From Polynucleobacter sp. TUM22923 (GTDB lineage: Bacteria > Pseudomonadota > Gammaproteobacteria > Burkholderiales > Burkholderiaceae), in NCBI RefSeq assembly GCF_030295705.1, contig NZ_AP027274.1:124001-188000 (forward strand): a DNA stretch of 64,000 nucleotides, written 5' to 3'. The notes below the pieces were generated by a model. It did no database searches. It was not told the DNA's origin and was given only the letters and a program-made list of their open reading frames with translations. Both the position numbers and the translations under genes were made by a program. Below are positions 18,349 to 27,947 of this stretch, in pieces; position 1 is the first letter of the stretch; the number at the start of each line of letters is the position of its first letter.

Positions 18349-19584
18349 TCAAGATTGAGACCCCTTAATAACTTTTTGCTCGATGATTTTTAACGTATGG
18401 ATGAGCTCAGATAGATCTTCAATACTATGATTAGCAGAGAAGGTCACTCTTAAACGTGCGCTCCCAATAGGAACGGTCGGCGGACGAATCGCTGGAATCC
18501 AATAACCCGCCTCATCTAGTAACTTCGCTGCCGCCAAAGCATTGGCATTGCTGCCCAAAATAATCGGTTGAATAGCGGTGCATGAAGGCACTTTTTCCCA
18601 ATGAGAAAAATGCATCTCTTGATGCCAAACGGTAATCAGTTGATTTAACTGTTGACGACGACGTATTCCCTCTGGACCTTCGATTAGTTCGAGACTTTTT
18701 AAAACGGTATGTGCAATAGCTGGTGGTGTTGCAGTACTGTAAATGTAGGGGCGACCCTTTTGAATCAGCCATTCAACAAATGGAGCGGAGGCACAAACAA
18801 AAGCGCCACTCACGCCGGCTGCTTTTCCGAGCGTACCAATATAAATAATGCGCTCTGAATGGACATTAAATTGCTCAAGAATGCCATGCCCATGTTGACC
18901 AAGAGCCCCAAAACCATGGGCATCATCAATCAGTAGAAGAGCGTTATGCTGGTTGGCGATTTCAATGAGCTTGCTCACTGGCGCAATATCCCCGTCCATA
19001 CTAAAAACGCCGTCAAGCACAATAATCTTGAGTGAATGCCTATCCTTACTGAGCATTACATCTAGCGCATCTAGATTTTGATGATCAAAAATGGCCACGG
19101 TTGCTTTTGTTTGTGCACTAGCGAGACGTACGCCATCAATCAGTGAGGCATGATTGAGTGCCGCTGAATAAATGCTGACATCACCAGAAGCAGCAAGTCG
19201 AACCAAGCCAGTAATAGCGGCCATATTAGCAAGATAGCCAGTGCTAAAAAAAAGCGCCCGTGTATTTGGAATATGTTGACTCTGAAAAGAGGCTAATTTT
19301 TTCTCCAGCAAATCGTGAGCGATGCTATGACCGCTAATGAGATGAGATGCGCCGCTGCCAACACCATATTGCTTTGCGCCCTGTGCTAGGGCCTCGACTA
19401 AATTTGGGTGATTCGCTAAGCCCAAATAATCATTGCTACAAAATGCTTTGAGCTGACGATCATCAATGGTGATTTCGACATCGCAGGCTGACTTTGTGGT
19501 GCGCAGCTTGCGCTTTAACAACTTCGAATCTAGATCATCAATCTGATCTTTCGCCATCTGCAGCGCACTAAATTTCTGACTCAT
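18349..19584 (-). CDS. bioF: 8-amino-7-oxononanoate synthase
   Basis: PLP-dependent condensation of pimeloyl-thioester with alanine. Motifs: FCSNDYLGLANHP, LIDDAHGFGALGQHGHG and the PLP lysine in YIGTLGKAAGVSGAFV. At 411 residues it is slightly longer than the common 385-390, mostly at the N-terminus. Its ATG overlaps the bioA stop (ATGA), indicating translational coupling. Confidence 0.95.
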   Translation of the reverse strand: MSQKFSALQMAKDQIDDLDSKLLKRKLRTTKSACDVEITIDDRQLKAFCSNDYLGLANHPNLVEALAQGAKQYGVGSGASHLISGHSIAHDLLEKKLASFQSQHIPNTRALFFSTGYLANMAAITGLVRLAASGDVSIYSAALNHASLIDGVRLASAQTKATVAIFDHQNLDALDVMLSKDRHSLKIIVLDGVFSMDGDIAPVSKLIEIANQHNALLLIDDAHGFGALGQHGHGILEQFNVHSERIIYIGTLGKAAGVSGAFVCASAPFVEWLIQKGRPYIYSTATPPAIAHTVLKSLELIEGPEGIRRRQQLNQLITVWHQEMHFSHWEKVPSCTAIQPIILGSNANALAAAKLLDEAGYWIPAIRPPTVPIGSARLRVTFSANHSIEDLSELIHTLKIIEQKVIKGSQS

Positions 19585-20927
19585 AGCAGCGTCCGATTTA
19601 AAGCACTGTGGACTGATTTACCCATCTGAATTGTTTCTTCTTGAGACAAGATATAAGGGGGCATCACATAAATCGTATTGCTAATAGGTCTGATCAAGAT
19701 ACCCTCCTGAATACTGGCTGAGAACATCTCGCGAGCAAAATGCGCTTGGCTTTGAAGAACATGCGGCTTGATATCAAAAGCAAGGATCATGCCTTGCTGG
19801 CGCCAATGCTCGATGCGCTCATCCTCTTTAGCCCAAGCAAATGCTTTAGCAAGGTCACTGCTACGTCCAATATTATTTTGAAGTACAGATTCTGTTTCGA
19901 AAATTGCTAAACAGGCCAAGGCGGCTGCGCAAGCGAGAGGATTTCCAGTGTAAGAGTGCGAATGCAAAAAACCTTGTTGAGTTTTATCTCCATAAAATGC
20001 TTGATAAATTTTGTCAGTAGTCATGGAGAGCGATAGCGGTAGATATCCGCCGCTAATCCCTTTAGATAATGTCAAGAAGTCTGGCCATATCCCTGCATGC
20101 TCACAGGCAAAGAATTTTCCAGTACGTCCACAGCCTACCGCAATTTCATCAGCGATGAGATGGATATCAAACTTATCGCAAAGGGCTCTGACGATACGTA
20201 GGTATTCAGGTGAGTGCATCGCCATCTGCCCAGCACATTGCACTAACGGCTCAACAATGATGGCGGCAATATTGGCATGCTCAACTTCCAGTAGTTCTTC
20301 TAATTTTTTTGCTGCCTGTCTCGCAATCTCATCGGCGTCCTCACCCAGTGTTGCTTTGCGGGCATCGGGCGATGGTATGGTGAATACGCTTTGTAACAAT
20401 GCACCATAAGCATCTCGGAAGATAGCCACATCAGTTACCGCTAGTGCGCCCAGTGTTTCGCCGTGATAGCCATTTTGTAGGCAAACAAACTTTTGTTTAT
20501 TGGGTTGATTGCCCAGTCGCCAAAAATGGTGACTCATCTTGAGGGCAATTTCTACGGCAGAGGCGCCATCAGATGCATAAAAAACATGACCTAGATTCCC
20601 CTTGGTCAAAGCGGCTAACTTTTCTGATAGCTCCACTACCGGTGGATGAGTGAACCCTGCCAACATGACATGTTCAATTTTTTCGAGTTGATCGGTAATG
20701 GCTTGATTGATGCGAGGATTGGAGTGCCCGAATAAATTAGTCCACCAAGAGCTAATGCAATCGAGTAGTGGGCTATCTTTTTCATCGAAAAGCCATGCCC
20801 CTTTTCCTCTGGTGATGGCAATCAATGGAAAAGACTCATGATGTTTCATTTGGGTGCAGGGATGCCAAACAGCATCCTGGCTACGCGCAACTAACGGCGT
20901 TTGATTAGAGTTGGTAATAACCTTCAT
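19581..20927 (-). CDS. bioA: Adenosylmethionine-8-amino-7-oxononanoate aminotransferase
   Basis: SAM-dependent transamination of KAPA to DAPA. Class III aminotransferase with the BioA hallmarks VWHPCTQMKHHE at the N-terminus, CISSWWTNLFGHSNP, LIADEIAVGCGRTGKFFACEH, and the PLP lysine in LTLSKGISGGYLPLS. At 448 residues it is full length. It heads the minus-strand biotin genes and is divergent from bioB across 89 bases. Confidence 0.96.
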   Translation of the reverse strand: MKVITNSNQTPLVARSQDAVWHPCTQMKHHESFPLIAITRGKGAWLFDEKDSPLLDCISSWWTNLFGHSNPRINQAITDQLEKIEHVMLAGFTHPPVVELSEKLAALTKGNLGHVFYASDGASAVEIALKMSHHFWRLGNQPNKQKFVCLQNGYHGETLGALAVTDVAIFRDAYGALLQSVFTIPSPDARKATLGEDADEIARQAAKKLEELLEVEHANIAAIIVEPLVQCAGQMAMHSPEYLRIVRALCDKFDIHLIADEIAVGCGRTGKFFACEHAGIWPDFLTLSKGISGGYLPLSLSMTTDKIYQAFYGDKTQQGFLHSHSYTGNPLACAAALACLAIFETESVLQNNIGRSSDLAKAFAWAKEDERIEHWRQQGMILAFDIKPHVLQSQAHFAREMFSASIQEGILIRPISNTIYVMPPYILSQEETIQMGKSVHSALNRTLL

Positions 20928-21016
20928 GTTTAGTATTTGACCACTAGTTTTTCCTAATTTGCGCCCGTATCTGTTATGTTTATGGCTTAAATTGATCTAT
21001 TTTCTGGAATTCGACT

Positions 21017-22054
21017 ATGCCAGCTACTCAAATTGCTGAAAAAACCCTTACTCAAGTGCAGTCTAAAGCGGATTTGTATCGGGAGCTTGATGCATCTGGG
21101 CCTTGGAGTGTTTCCCAGATCGAGGCCCTGTTTGCGTTGCCATTTAGTGAGCTGATGTTTCGGGCGCAAGAAGTGCATCGATTGAGCTTTCCTGATGGCG
21201 ATGTCGAATTGGCTACCTTACTCTCTATTAAAACTGGGGGGTGCCCTGAGGATTGCAGCTACTGCCCACAAGCTGCCCGCTACGACACAGATGTTAAGGC
21301 CAATAAATTAATGGATTTAGACGAGGTCTTAGATGCTGCGCGAGCTGCGAAGGCTGCGGGCTCTAATCGTTTTTGCATGGGTGCTGCTTGGCGCGAGCCT
21401 AAGGATCGGGATATCGAAAAAGTAGCCGCCATGATTAAGGGTGTAAAAGCGTTAGGTCTAGAAACCTGCGCCACACTAGGAATGCTAGAAGCCAGTCAGG
21501 CTCTGGCGCTTCAGGAGGCGGGTTTAGATTTTTATAATCATAATTTAGACACAAGTGAAGACTTTTATCGTTCAGTCATTTCAACCCGAGGCTATCAAGA
21601 TCGTTTGGATACGATAGCTAATGTACGTACTGCGGGTATGTCAGTTTGCTGCGGTGGCATTGTTGGGATGGGTGAAACTCGAGAGCAGCGTGCCGCTTTT
21701 TTGGCGCGCCTTGCCAACTTAAACCCCTATCCTGAGTCTGTTCCGATCAATCATTTAGTGCCTGTCGCAGGCACGCCTCTAGAGCATCAACAACCCCTAG
21801 ACCCTTTGGAATTTGTTAGAACAATCGCGGTAGCTCGGATTACGATGCCGCGGGCACGGGTGCGTTTATCTGCAGGTCGCCAAGAGATGGGAAGAGCGGT
21901 TCAAGCGATGTGTTTTCAGGCTGGAGCTAACTCTATTTTCTATGGTGAGCAACTACTTACTACCGGTAATCCAGAGGCTGAGCAGGACCGCGCGCTTTTG
22001 GCTGATCTTGGACTAAAGACGAAGCAAAGTTCAAAAGCAGAAGTTTTAATCTAA
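21017..22054 (+). CDS. bioB: Biotin synthase
   Basis: Radical-SAM enzyme inserting sulfur into dethiobiotin. The radical-SAM cluster motif C-X3-C-X2-C is in [12 protein letters not shown] (about residues 75-85), the [2Fe-2S]-ligating residues are in the [16 protein letters not shown] and [12 protein letters not shown] segments, and an arginine follows in [12 protein letters not shown]. The 345-residue length is normal. GGA lies eight bases before the ATG. bioC and bioH, needed for the pimeloyl moiety, are not in the window. Confidence 0.97.
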   Translation: MPATQIAEKTLTQVQSKADLYRELDASGPWSVSQIEALFALPFSELMFRAQEVHRLSFPDGDVELATLLSIKTGGCPEDCSYCPQAARYDTDVKANKLMDLDEVLDAARAAKAAGSNRFCMGAAWREPKDRDIEKVAAMIKGVKALGLETCATLGMLEASQALALQEAGLDFYNHNLDTSEDFYRSVISTRGYQDRLDTIANVRTAGMSVCCGGIVGMGETREQRAAFLARLANLNPYPESVPINHLVPVAGTPLEHQQPLDPLEFVRTIAVARITMPRARVRLSAGRQEMGRAVQAMCFQAGANSIFYGEQLLTTGNPEAEQDRALLADLGLKTKQSSKAEVLI

Positions 22055-22068
22055 GAGTACGATCAGCT

Positions 22069-22698
22069 ATGGCTTTTGTTGACCGTCTCATTATGGAGTT
22101 CGATACTGCGCTTCGGTCGATGGCGGGCGGGGCTCATGCCCACCGGCCTATGCCAGGATCAAATGCCTATTCAGCTGATCAACTTGAAACTGCTGATCGA
22201 GAGCATTCTGCTGGGCTGATGCGGGTAAATCATGTAGGCGAAGTCTGTGCCCAGGCGCTGTACCAAGCTCAAAAATTACTGGCTCGTAGGGGTGAAATTC
22301 AGCAAATGCTGAGCGATTCTGCGCAAGAGGAGATGGATCATTTAGCTTGGTGTGAAATTCGCTTGAAAGAGCTTGGCTCACACACGAGTTACCTTAATCC
22401 TATTTGGTATGCAGGATCTTTTGCAATCGGTATCGTGGCTGGCTTAGCGGGCGATAAGTGGAGCTTGGGCTTTGTAGCCGAGACTGAAAAACAGGTAGAA
22501 AATCACTTAGAAAGTCACCTTCACAAATTACCCCAACAGGACCATCGTTCGCGCGCTATCGTGGACCAAATGCGTGAAGATGAAATTGAGCATGGTCGGG
22601 CGGCAATTTCTGCTGGTGGAGAACCTCTGCCGGAGCCAATTAAAAAAATTATGCAGGCTGTTTCTACATTGATGACTAAAACTGCTTACAGAATCTAA
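22069..22698 (+). CDS. coq7: 2-nonaprenyl-3-methyl-6-methoxy-1,4-benzoquinol hydroxylase (Coq7)
   Basis: Di-iron hydroxylase of late ubiquinone synthesis. The four-helix bundle ligands are visible: the RVNHVGEVCAQALY helix, EEMDHLAW, the E-rich ETEKQVENHLESHL helix, and MREDEIEHGRAAI. The 209-residue length matches the betaproteobacterial form. It follows bioB by 14 bases and is probably co-transcribed. Together with the ubiH-like gene it provides ring hydroxylations. Confidence 0.94.
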   Translation: MAFVDRLIMEFDTALRSMAGGAHAHRPMPGSNAYSADQLETADREHSAGLMRVNHVGEVCAQALYQAQKLLARRGEIQQMLSDSAQEEMDHLAWCEIRLKELGSHTSYLNPIWYAGSFAIGIVAGLAGDKWSLGFVAETEKQVENHLESHLHKLPQQDHRSRAIVDQMREDEIEHGRAAISAGGEPLPEPIKKIMQAVSTLMTKTAYRI

Positions 22699-22912
22699 TG
22701 CTAAATAGTTGGCAGTTTCATTTTGAAGACCAATTACTGTTTATCAATACAGTACATTTACCAGTTATTTCCCTAAATAGCTAAGATTTATCCTTAAGTG
22801 TATATTCCAAGTGACTGTTTCAGATAGTATTTTTACAATCACTATTTTATGAACACATCACGCTAAGTCTTTGTAATCAATAGATAATTTCCTAAAAAAG
22901 ACCCAAAAAGAC

Positions 22913-22941
22913 TTGACCCTCTTATAACGATCCTCTAAAGT
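22913..22941 (+). promoter_or_regulatory. Candidate dcw promoter upstream of mraZ
   Basis: TTGACC (22913-22918) and TAAAGT (22936-22941) are separated by 17 bases. TATAAC at 22923-22928 is an alternative -10 but has no good -35. The transcript would start within the MraZ box array, which fits MraZ repressing its own promoter. Confidence 0.5.
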
Positions 22942-22965
22942 GGGAGGAAGTGTGAAAAAGTGGGG
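22941..22965 (+). promoter_or_regulatory. MraZ box array (three repeats, 10-bp phase)
   Basis: TGGGA (22941), TGTGA (22951) and TGGGG (22961) are spaced exactly ten bases apart, each followed by five bases. Known MraZ operators are TGGGN direct repeats with five-base spacers in front of mraZ. The middle copy is degenerate. Autoregulation by MraZ is established for Escherichia coli; here it is inferred. Confidence 0.75.
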
Positions 22966-22973
22966 TTAAATCA

Positions 22974-23402
22974 GTGTTTCAAGGTGCGTCAGCTCTCAAT
23001 TTAGATGCAAAAGGCCGCATGTCTGTGCCGGCAAAGCATCGTGACGCCTTGTTAGTTCAAGGCGAGGGTCGCATTACGCTCACGAAACACCCTGATGGAT
23101 GCCTACTTTTATTCCCACGCCCCGAGTGGGAAGCATTTCGTTCTCGCGTTGCCCAATTGCCAATGGATGCCCACTGGTGGCGTCGCATATTTTTAGGTAA
23201 CGCTGCTGAAATAGATTTGGATGGTGCTGGAAGAATTTTAGTCAGCCCTGAATTGCGTTCTGCAGCAGGGATTGAAAAAGAAGTGATGTTGCTAGGCATG
23301 GGTAGCCATCTGGAATTGTGGGATGCAGCGACCTATGCTGCAAAAGAGCAGGCTGCCATTGCGCAAGGTATGCCTGAAGCGTTAAAGCAATTTAATTTTT
23401 GA
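22974..23402 (+). CDS. mraZ: Transcriptional regulator MraZ
   Basis: First gene of the division/cell-wall cluster; a DNA-binding AbrB-fold protein that acts on its own promoter in Escherichia coli. The two SpoVT/AbrB repeats are seen, the first beginning [17 protein letters not shown] and the second [16 protein letters not shown]. It is 142 residues with a GTG start at 22974 (next codons FQGASALN). MraZ boxes lie directly upstream and rsmH starts 12 bases downstream. Confidence 0.95.
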   Translation: MFQGASALNLDAKGRMSVPAKHRDALLVQGEGRITLTKHPDGCLLLFPRPEWEAFRSRVAQLPMDAHWWRRIFLGNAAEIDLDGAGRILVSPELRSAAGIEKEVMLLGMGSHLELWDAATYAAKEQAAIAQGMPEALKQFNF

Positions 23403-23414
23403 TGACAGGGTGTC

Positions 23415-24365
23415 ATGAATACAACTCATCGCCCAGTACTACTGGCCGAGGCGGTGACAGCACTAATCAGCGGCCCACTCATCACCAGTCACAGCACAAC
23501 AGAAAATCTCATCTTGATCGATGGGACTTTTGGGCGTGGTGGGCATACAAAGGCATTGCTGGCCCAACTTCCTTCCAGTGCGAAAATGATTGCATTCGAC
23601 AAGGATTTGGATGCGATCGCAGTAGCTCAGCAAATCAACGATCAGCGATTACATATCGTGCACGATAGCTTTGCGCAGATGGATCAGTATGCAGAGCCAG
23701 GATCCGTCGATGGTATTTTGTTGGATCTCGGCATCAGCTCTCCACAAGTAGACGAGGCGCATCGGGGCTTTTCATTTCGCCGAGAGGGTCCGTTAGATAT
23801 GCGGATGAATACGGACCAAGGCCTAACTGCTGCGCAGTGGTTGGAACAAGCATCCCCAGAAGAAATCACCCATGTGATTAAGACCTATGGCGAAGAGCGT
23901 TTTGCATTTCAAATTGCAAAAGCAATTGTGGCTAAGCGTGAAGCAGGGTTGGCACCAAAAACAACTTTAGAGCTAGCAACTTTAGTTGCAAGCGTAGTTC
24001 GAACCCGAGAAGCTGGACAAGATCCTGCTACAAGAACCTTTCAAGCCTTACGTATTTTTATAAATCGTGAATTAGAAGATCTCGAACGGGGATTAAAGGC
24101 CGCGCTTACCTTGCTAAAGCCGGGCGCAAGACTGGCAGTAATTAGCTTTCATTCTCTAGAAGATCGTATTGTTAAACAATTTTTACAGACCCACTCTAAA
24201 GTAGAGATTCCTCGAGGTCTACCGGTACGCGATAGGGATTTGCCGCAAAGTGAATTGGCCATTATTGGGCGAATTAAACCAAGTACTGATGAGGTGCGCG
24301 AAAATCCTCGTGCTCGTTCAGCCATTATGCGAGTAGCCGAAAAGAGATTAGGAGCAACAGCTTGA
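23415..24365 (+). CDS. rsmH: 16S rRNA m4C1402 methyltransferase
   Basis: SAM-dependent N4-methylation of C1402 in 16S rRNA. Motifs: [10 protein letters not shown] at the N-terminus, the SAM loop [30 protein letters not shown] with PLDMRM, and [14 protein letters not shown]. The 316-residue length is normal. Its TGA overlaps the TTG start of ftsL. Confidence 0.97.
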   Translation: MNTTHRPVLLAEAVTALISGPLITSHSTTENLILIDGTFGRGGHTKALLAQLPSSAKMIAFDKDLDAIAVAQQINDQRLHIVHDSFAQMDQYAEPGSVDGILLDLGISSPQVDEAHRGFSFRREGPLDMRMNTDQGLTAAQWLEQASPEEITHVIKTYGEERFAFQIAKAIVAKREAGLAPKTTLELATLVASVVRTREAGQDPATRTFQALRIFINRELEDLERGLKAALTLLKPGARLAVISFHSLEDRIVKQFLQTHSKVEIPRGLPVRDRDLPQSELAIIGRIKPSTDEVRENPRARSAIMRVAEKRLGATA

Positions 24366-24628
24366 ATCGGGCAACCTTTACACTGCTTGCGCTACTGTTG
24401 ATTTGCGCCCTGTCTTTGGTAGCTTCACAGCAACGTGCGCGAAAATTATTTATCGCATTAGAGCGTGCGCAAATTGAAGAGCGCAAACTAAATCAAGATT
24501 GGTTACGTTTGGAGTATGAACAACGCAACCTATCAAAGTCCGCCAGAATTCGTGATGTAGCTCGTAACCAATTACACATGGTGCCAATTTCTCCTGAGCG
24601 TACCTTGTATCTGAAGGAAGCAAGATGA
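24362..24628 (+). CDS. ftsL: Cell division protein FtsL
   Basis: Short bitopic divisome protein partnering FtsB and FtsQ. It has an N-terminal membrane helix (about residues 5-22), then a coiled-coil-like periplasmic region rich in E, R and L, 88 residues in all. The TTG start at 24362 overlaps the rsmH stop (TTGA), and the ATG of ftsI overlaps its own stop (ATGA). Recognition rests on position and architecture plus the [17 protein letters not shown] region. Confidence 0.92.
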   Translation: MNRATFTLLALLLICALSLVASQQRARKLFIALERAQIEERKLNQDWLRLEYEQRNLSKSARIRDVARNQLHMVPISPERTLYLKEAR

Positions 24629-26397
24629 GGCCAGTTGGATTTTCAACGACGCCAAATTTAGTACTGCGTCTTCCAATGTGGCGTTCACGCCTCATGTTGT
24701 TTCTATTGTTCTTCGTCTTCATGATGTTGCTTATTCGCGCCTTTTGGATTCAAGGCCCTGGAAATGCATTTTATGAAGCCAAAGGTGTGCGTGGTACACA
24801 GCGAGAGTTAGAGCTACCAGCCTCTCGGGGAAAAATCTTAGATCGCAATGGGCAAGTAATCGCAACGAGCTTAGAGGCAAAGTCGATTATTGCTTATAAC
24901 GATACTGTTCCAGACGACCTATCGGTTGAGAAGATTCGTGAGTTGGCCGGCCTCTTACAAATGGGTGAGGCAGAATTACGTAAAAAACTAAAAGAAGAAC
25001 GCAAGCAAATTTTCTTAAAGCGTCAAGTTGATCCAGTAGTGGCGCAGAAAATTAAGCAATTAGAAATTCCAGGTATTGGCTTAAACAACGAATACCGCCG
25101 TTTTTATCCTGAAGGTGAGGCGATGGCGCACGTTGTGGGCTTCACCAATGTCGAGGATCGTGGGCAGGAGGGGATGGAGCTCTCCCGAGAAAAAGAATTA
25201 GCTGGGCATCCTGGCCAAAGAAGAGTGGTGGTTGACCGTTTAGGGCGCGTAGTTGAGGATGTCGCTATTTTGCAATTACCGCAGAACGGTAAGGATCTGC
25301 AACTTTCTATCGATAGCAAAATTCAATTCTTAGCTTACAACGCAGTTAAAAATGCTGTCGAGCAGCATCGTGCCAGTGCAGGTGGTGCTGTAGTACTAGA
25401 CACTCAGACAGGGGAAATTTTAGCGTTGGCAAATTACCCAAGCTATAACCCAAATGATCGTAGAAAACTAACCGGCGAACAATTACGTAATCGGGTGTTG
25501 ACCGATACATTTGAACCTGGTTCAACAATGAAGCCACTTACGATTGCCATTGCTTTGGAAAAGGGTGCCGTTACACCAACAACAAATATGGTGATAGGTG
25601 CAAAGTATTTGGTCGGGCCTAAGCCAATTACCGATACCCATCCCTATAGCAATTTAACAATCTCCCAAATTATTCAGAAATCAAGCAATATTGGGACAGC
25701 GAAAATTGCGATGAATAATCTCTCGGCAGAAGAGATGTGGAATTTTTACACCTCTGTTGGTATGGGGCAGGCTCCAAAGATTGGCTTTCCTGGTGCAGTT
25801 GCTGGAACAGTGCATCCCTTTAAAAAATGGATGCCGACAGACCAGGCGCGAATCGCCTTTGGATATGGCATCTCCGGTTCGCTATTCCAGGTTGCTCGTT
25901 CCTATACGATTTTTGCACGTGATGGCGAGTTAGTTCCCTTAACGATTGAGAGAAGTCCAGACTTTAAGCCGGGAACACATGTGATTTCTGCTAAGACTGC
26001 GATTGAGATGCGCAGCATGATGGAATCTGTGACGGAGCCAGGTGGTACGGCAATTAAGGCGCAGGCTGAAGGTTATCGCGTGGGTGGAAAGACGGGTACG
26101 GCACATAAGTTGGTAGGCAAGGGCTACGGTAATAAATATCGCGCTTATTTTGTTGGACTTGCACCTATCAGTGCGCCACGTATTGTTGTAGCAGTCATGA
26201 TCGATGAACCTACGGGCGGGAGTCACTATGGTGGTGATGTTGCTGCACCCGTATTTTCAACGATCGTTAGTGAAACCTTACGTTCCTTAAATATTCTGCC
26301 AGATAGCAATACAAGGCAAGCCTCATTAGACGGAAAAATTCCTAGCGATATTCAAAGTGCTGCCATGAAGACGCAGCCAGTGGTTCTTAAAAGATGA
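24625..26397 (+). CDS. ftsI: Septal peptidoglycan transpeptidase FtsI (PBP3)
   Basis: Crosslinks septal peptidoglycan. One N-terminal membrane anchor (about residues 18-40), the class B dimerisation domain starting RGKILDRNG, then the transpeptidase domain with SXXK at Ser300-Lys303 (EPGSTMKP), SSN downstream (QKSSNIGT), and KTG at Lys489 (GGKTGTAHK). The 590-residue length is normal. The start overlaps the ftsL stop. Confidence 0.97.
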   Translation: MRPVGFSTTPNLVLRLPMWRSRLMLFLLFFVFMMLLIRAFWIQGPGNAFYEAKGVRGTQRELELPASRGKILDRNGQVIATSLEAKSIIAYNDTVPDDLSVEKIRELAGLLQMGEAELRKKLKEERKQIFLKRQVDPVVAQKIKQLEIPGIGLNNEYRRFYPEGEAMAHVVGFTNVEDRGQEGMELSREKELAGHPGQRRVVVDRLGRVVEDVAILQLPQNGKDLQLSIDSKIQFLAYNAVKNAVEQHRASAGGAVVLDTQTGEILALANYPSYNPNDRRKLTGEQLRNRVLTDTFEPGSTMKPLTIAIALEKGAVTPTTNMVIGAKYLVGPKPITDTHPYSNLTISQIIQKSSNIGTAKIAMNNLSAEEMWNFYTSVGMGQAPKIGFPGAVAGTVHPFKKWMPTDQARIAFGYGISGSLFQVARSYTIFARDGELVPLTIERSPDFKPGTHVISAKTAIEMRSMMESVTEPGGTAIKAQAEGYRVGGKTGTAHKLVGKGYGNKYRAYFVGLAPISAPRIVVAVMIDEPTGGSHYGGDVAAPVFSTIVSETLRSLNILPDSNTRQASLDGKIPSDIQSAAMKTQPVVLKR

Positions 26398-27947
26398 TGG
26401 CAGTTATGTATACAGAACCTCATCTATTGGTTTCCCATTTGCGTGAACTGACTCCTGCTTCGGCAAGAGCATGTGCTGACTCTCGTCAGATTCAGAAGGG
26501 TGATATTTTCTTTGCATATTCCGTGGGTCATGGTAATGCGCTGCGTGATGGACGGCATTATATTAACGCTGCCTTAGAAAATGGTGCTGCAGCTATCGTA
26601 TTTGATCCTTCTGGTGATATTGCAAATCCCTATCTAGAGCATCCCCAATGTTTTGCTATTGAGAATCTTGCCTCATTGGCAGGTCCGCTTTGTGCGCAAT
26701 GGTATGGGTATCCCGGCGATCATCTTCGGGTAATTGGTGTTACTGGTACTAATGGTAAGACTACGATTACCCAATGGCTTGCGCAAGTTATGGATGAGAA
26801 AAATCATCGGGTAGGATTGCTTGGAACCCTCGGCACTGGTTTTGTAGACTGCTTAGTACGTACTGGCTATACAACACCTGATGCCCCTCGTTTACAAACG
26901 CAACTAAAAGAATTTGTAGATGCTGGTGCGAGCCAAGTAGTAATGGAAATTTCTTCACATGCGCTAGACCAAGGTCGAGTTGCTGGCCTGATAGTTGAGT
27001 GCGCTGTATTCACTAATTTGACACAAGATCACTTGGATTATCACGGCACAATGTCTGATTATGCCAAGGCAAAAGCAATGCTCTTTGAGCAGCCTGGTCT
27101 TTTGCATGCAGTGATTAACTTTGATGATGCATTTGGTCGCGAGCTTGCAACTCGCTTGTTGGCTAAAAATGGCCCTCAAGTTTGGGGGTATGCACTTAGT
27201 CAAGATGCCTTCACTGAATTTGAGAAATTCGGAGACCGCCTAAAACGAGCATATACAAAAAATAGCGCTGTATCTGTGATGGGCTATCAGTCCGTCTTGA
27301 GCTGTGAGGGCATTGATTCAGCATTAGTGCAGCTCCCAATAATAGGTGCGTTTAATCTCAGTAATTGTTTGGCAGTCTGGACTATTCTATTGAGTCAAGG
27401 GTTTCCGTGTGATGAGGCTACAAAACGAATAACGAAGTTAAGCCCAGTATCGGGTCGTATGGAGTTAATTCAACTCCATCGATCTCATAAAACAGCACAC
27501 CCATTTATTGTTGTGGATTATGCGCACACACCCGATGCACTAGTTAAAACGTTAGACGCACTTCGCCCTATAGCCAATCAAAGGGGTGGAAAAATATGGT
27601 GCGTATTCGGTTGCGGCGGTGATCGCGATATGGGTAAGCGTTCGCAAATGGGATCTGTAGCCCAAGAGTTTGCTGATCATGTCATTGTCACTAGTGATAA
27701 TCCCAGATCTGAAGAGCCAGACGCCATTATTGCCATGATTAAAGCAGGCATGACAGCTGATGTAAAAAATGTGCAATTTGTTTCGGATCGTGCTGCTGCA
27801 ATTATGGCGGCAGTACGTCATGCAGATGTAAAGGATGTTGTGCTCATTGCCGGAAAAGGTCATGAATTTACTCAGGAAATTAATGGTAAGAAATTTGATT
27901 TCTCTGATCAAGAACATGTCCAGCTCGCTGCGGGGAGAAGCGTGTGA
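26394..27947 (+). CDS. murE: UDP-MurNAc-L-Ala-D-Glu:meso-DAP ligase
   Basis: Adds meso-diaminopimelate to the stem peptide. ATP site GVTGTNGKTTITQW, Mur ligase middle domain with ISSHALDQGRV and THDHLDYHG-type region (LTQDHLDYHG), and the DAP-specific motif DNPR at residues 435-438. The 517-residue length is slightly long. The ATG overlaps the ftsI stop. DNPR predicts DAP rather than lysine in the wall, as expected for a Gram-negative. Confidence 0.97.
   Translation: MMAVMYTEPHLLVSHLRELTPASARACADSRQIQKGDIFFAYSVGHGNALRDGRHYINAALENGAAAIVFDPSGDIANPYLEHPQCFAIENLASLAGPLCAQWYGYPGDHLRVIGVTGTNGKTTITQWLAQVMDEKNHRVGLLGTLGTGFVDCLVRTGYTTPDAPRLQTQLKEFVDAGASQVVMEISSHALDQGRVAGLIVECAVFTNLTQDHLDYHGTMSDYAKAKAMLFEQPGLLHAVINFDDAFGRELATRLLAKNGPQVWGYALSQDAFTEFEKFGDRLKRAYTKNSAVSVMGYQSVLSCEGIDSALVQLPIIGAFNLSNCLAVWTILLSQGFPCDEATKRITKLSPVSGRMELIQLHRSHKTAHPFIVVDYAHTPDALVKTLDALRPIANQRGGKIWCVFGCGGDRDMGKRSQMGSVAQEFADHVIVTSDNPRSEEPDAIIAMIKAGMTADVKNVQFVSDRAAAIMAAVRHADVKDVVLIAGKGHEFTQEINGKKFDFSDQEHVQLAAGRSV

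Larger units (their letters stand above)
22699..22973 (+). other. AT-rich intergenic region before the dcw cluster
   Basis: The largest non-coding gap in the window, 275 bases, markedly AT-rich. Apart from the mraZ promoter and MraZ boxes at its right end I see no open frame, tRNA or convincing hairpin. It may hold additional regulation of the division cluster. Confidence 0.6.

Noticed and set aside
20928..21016. BirA or BioR operator between bioA and bioB
   Set aside because: I see neither the TTGTAAACC-type inverted repeat of BirA sites nor a TTATNNATAA-type BioR site; the region is just AT-rich.
22923..22928. TATAAC as the main -10 box of mraZ
   Set aside because: The nearby TTGACC is only four bases upstream of it and no other -35 is present at 16-18 bases; TAAAGT at 22936 fits TTGACC with a 17-base spacer better.
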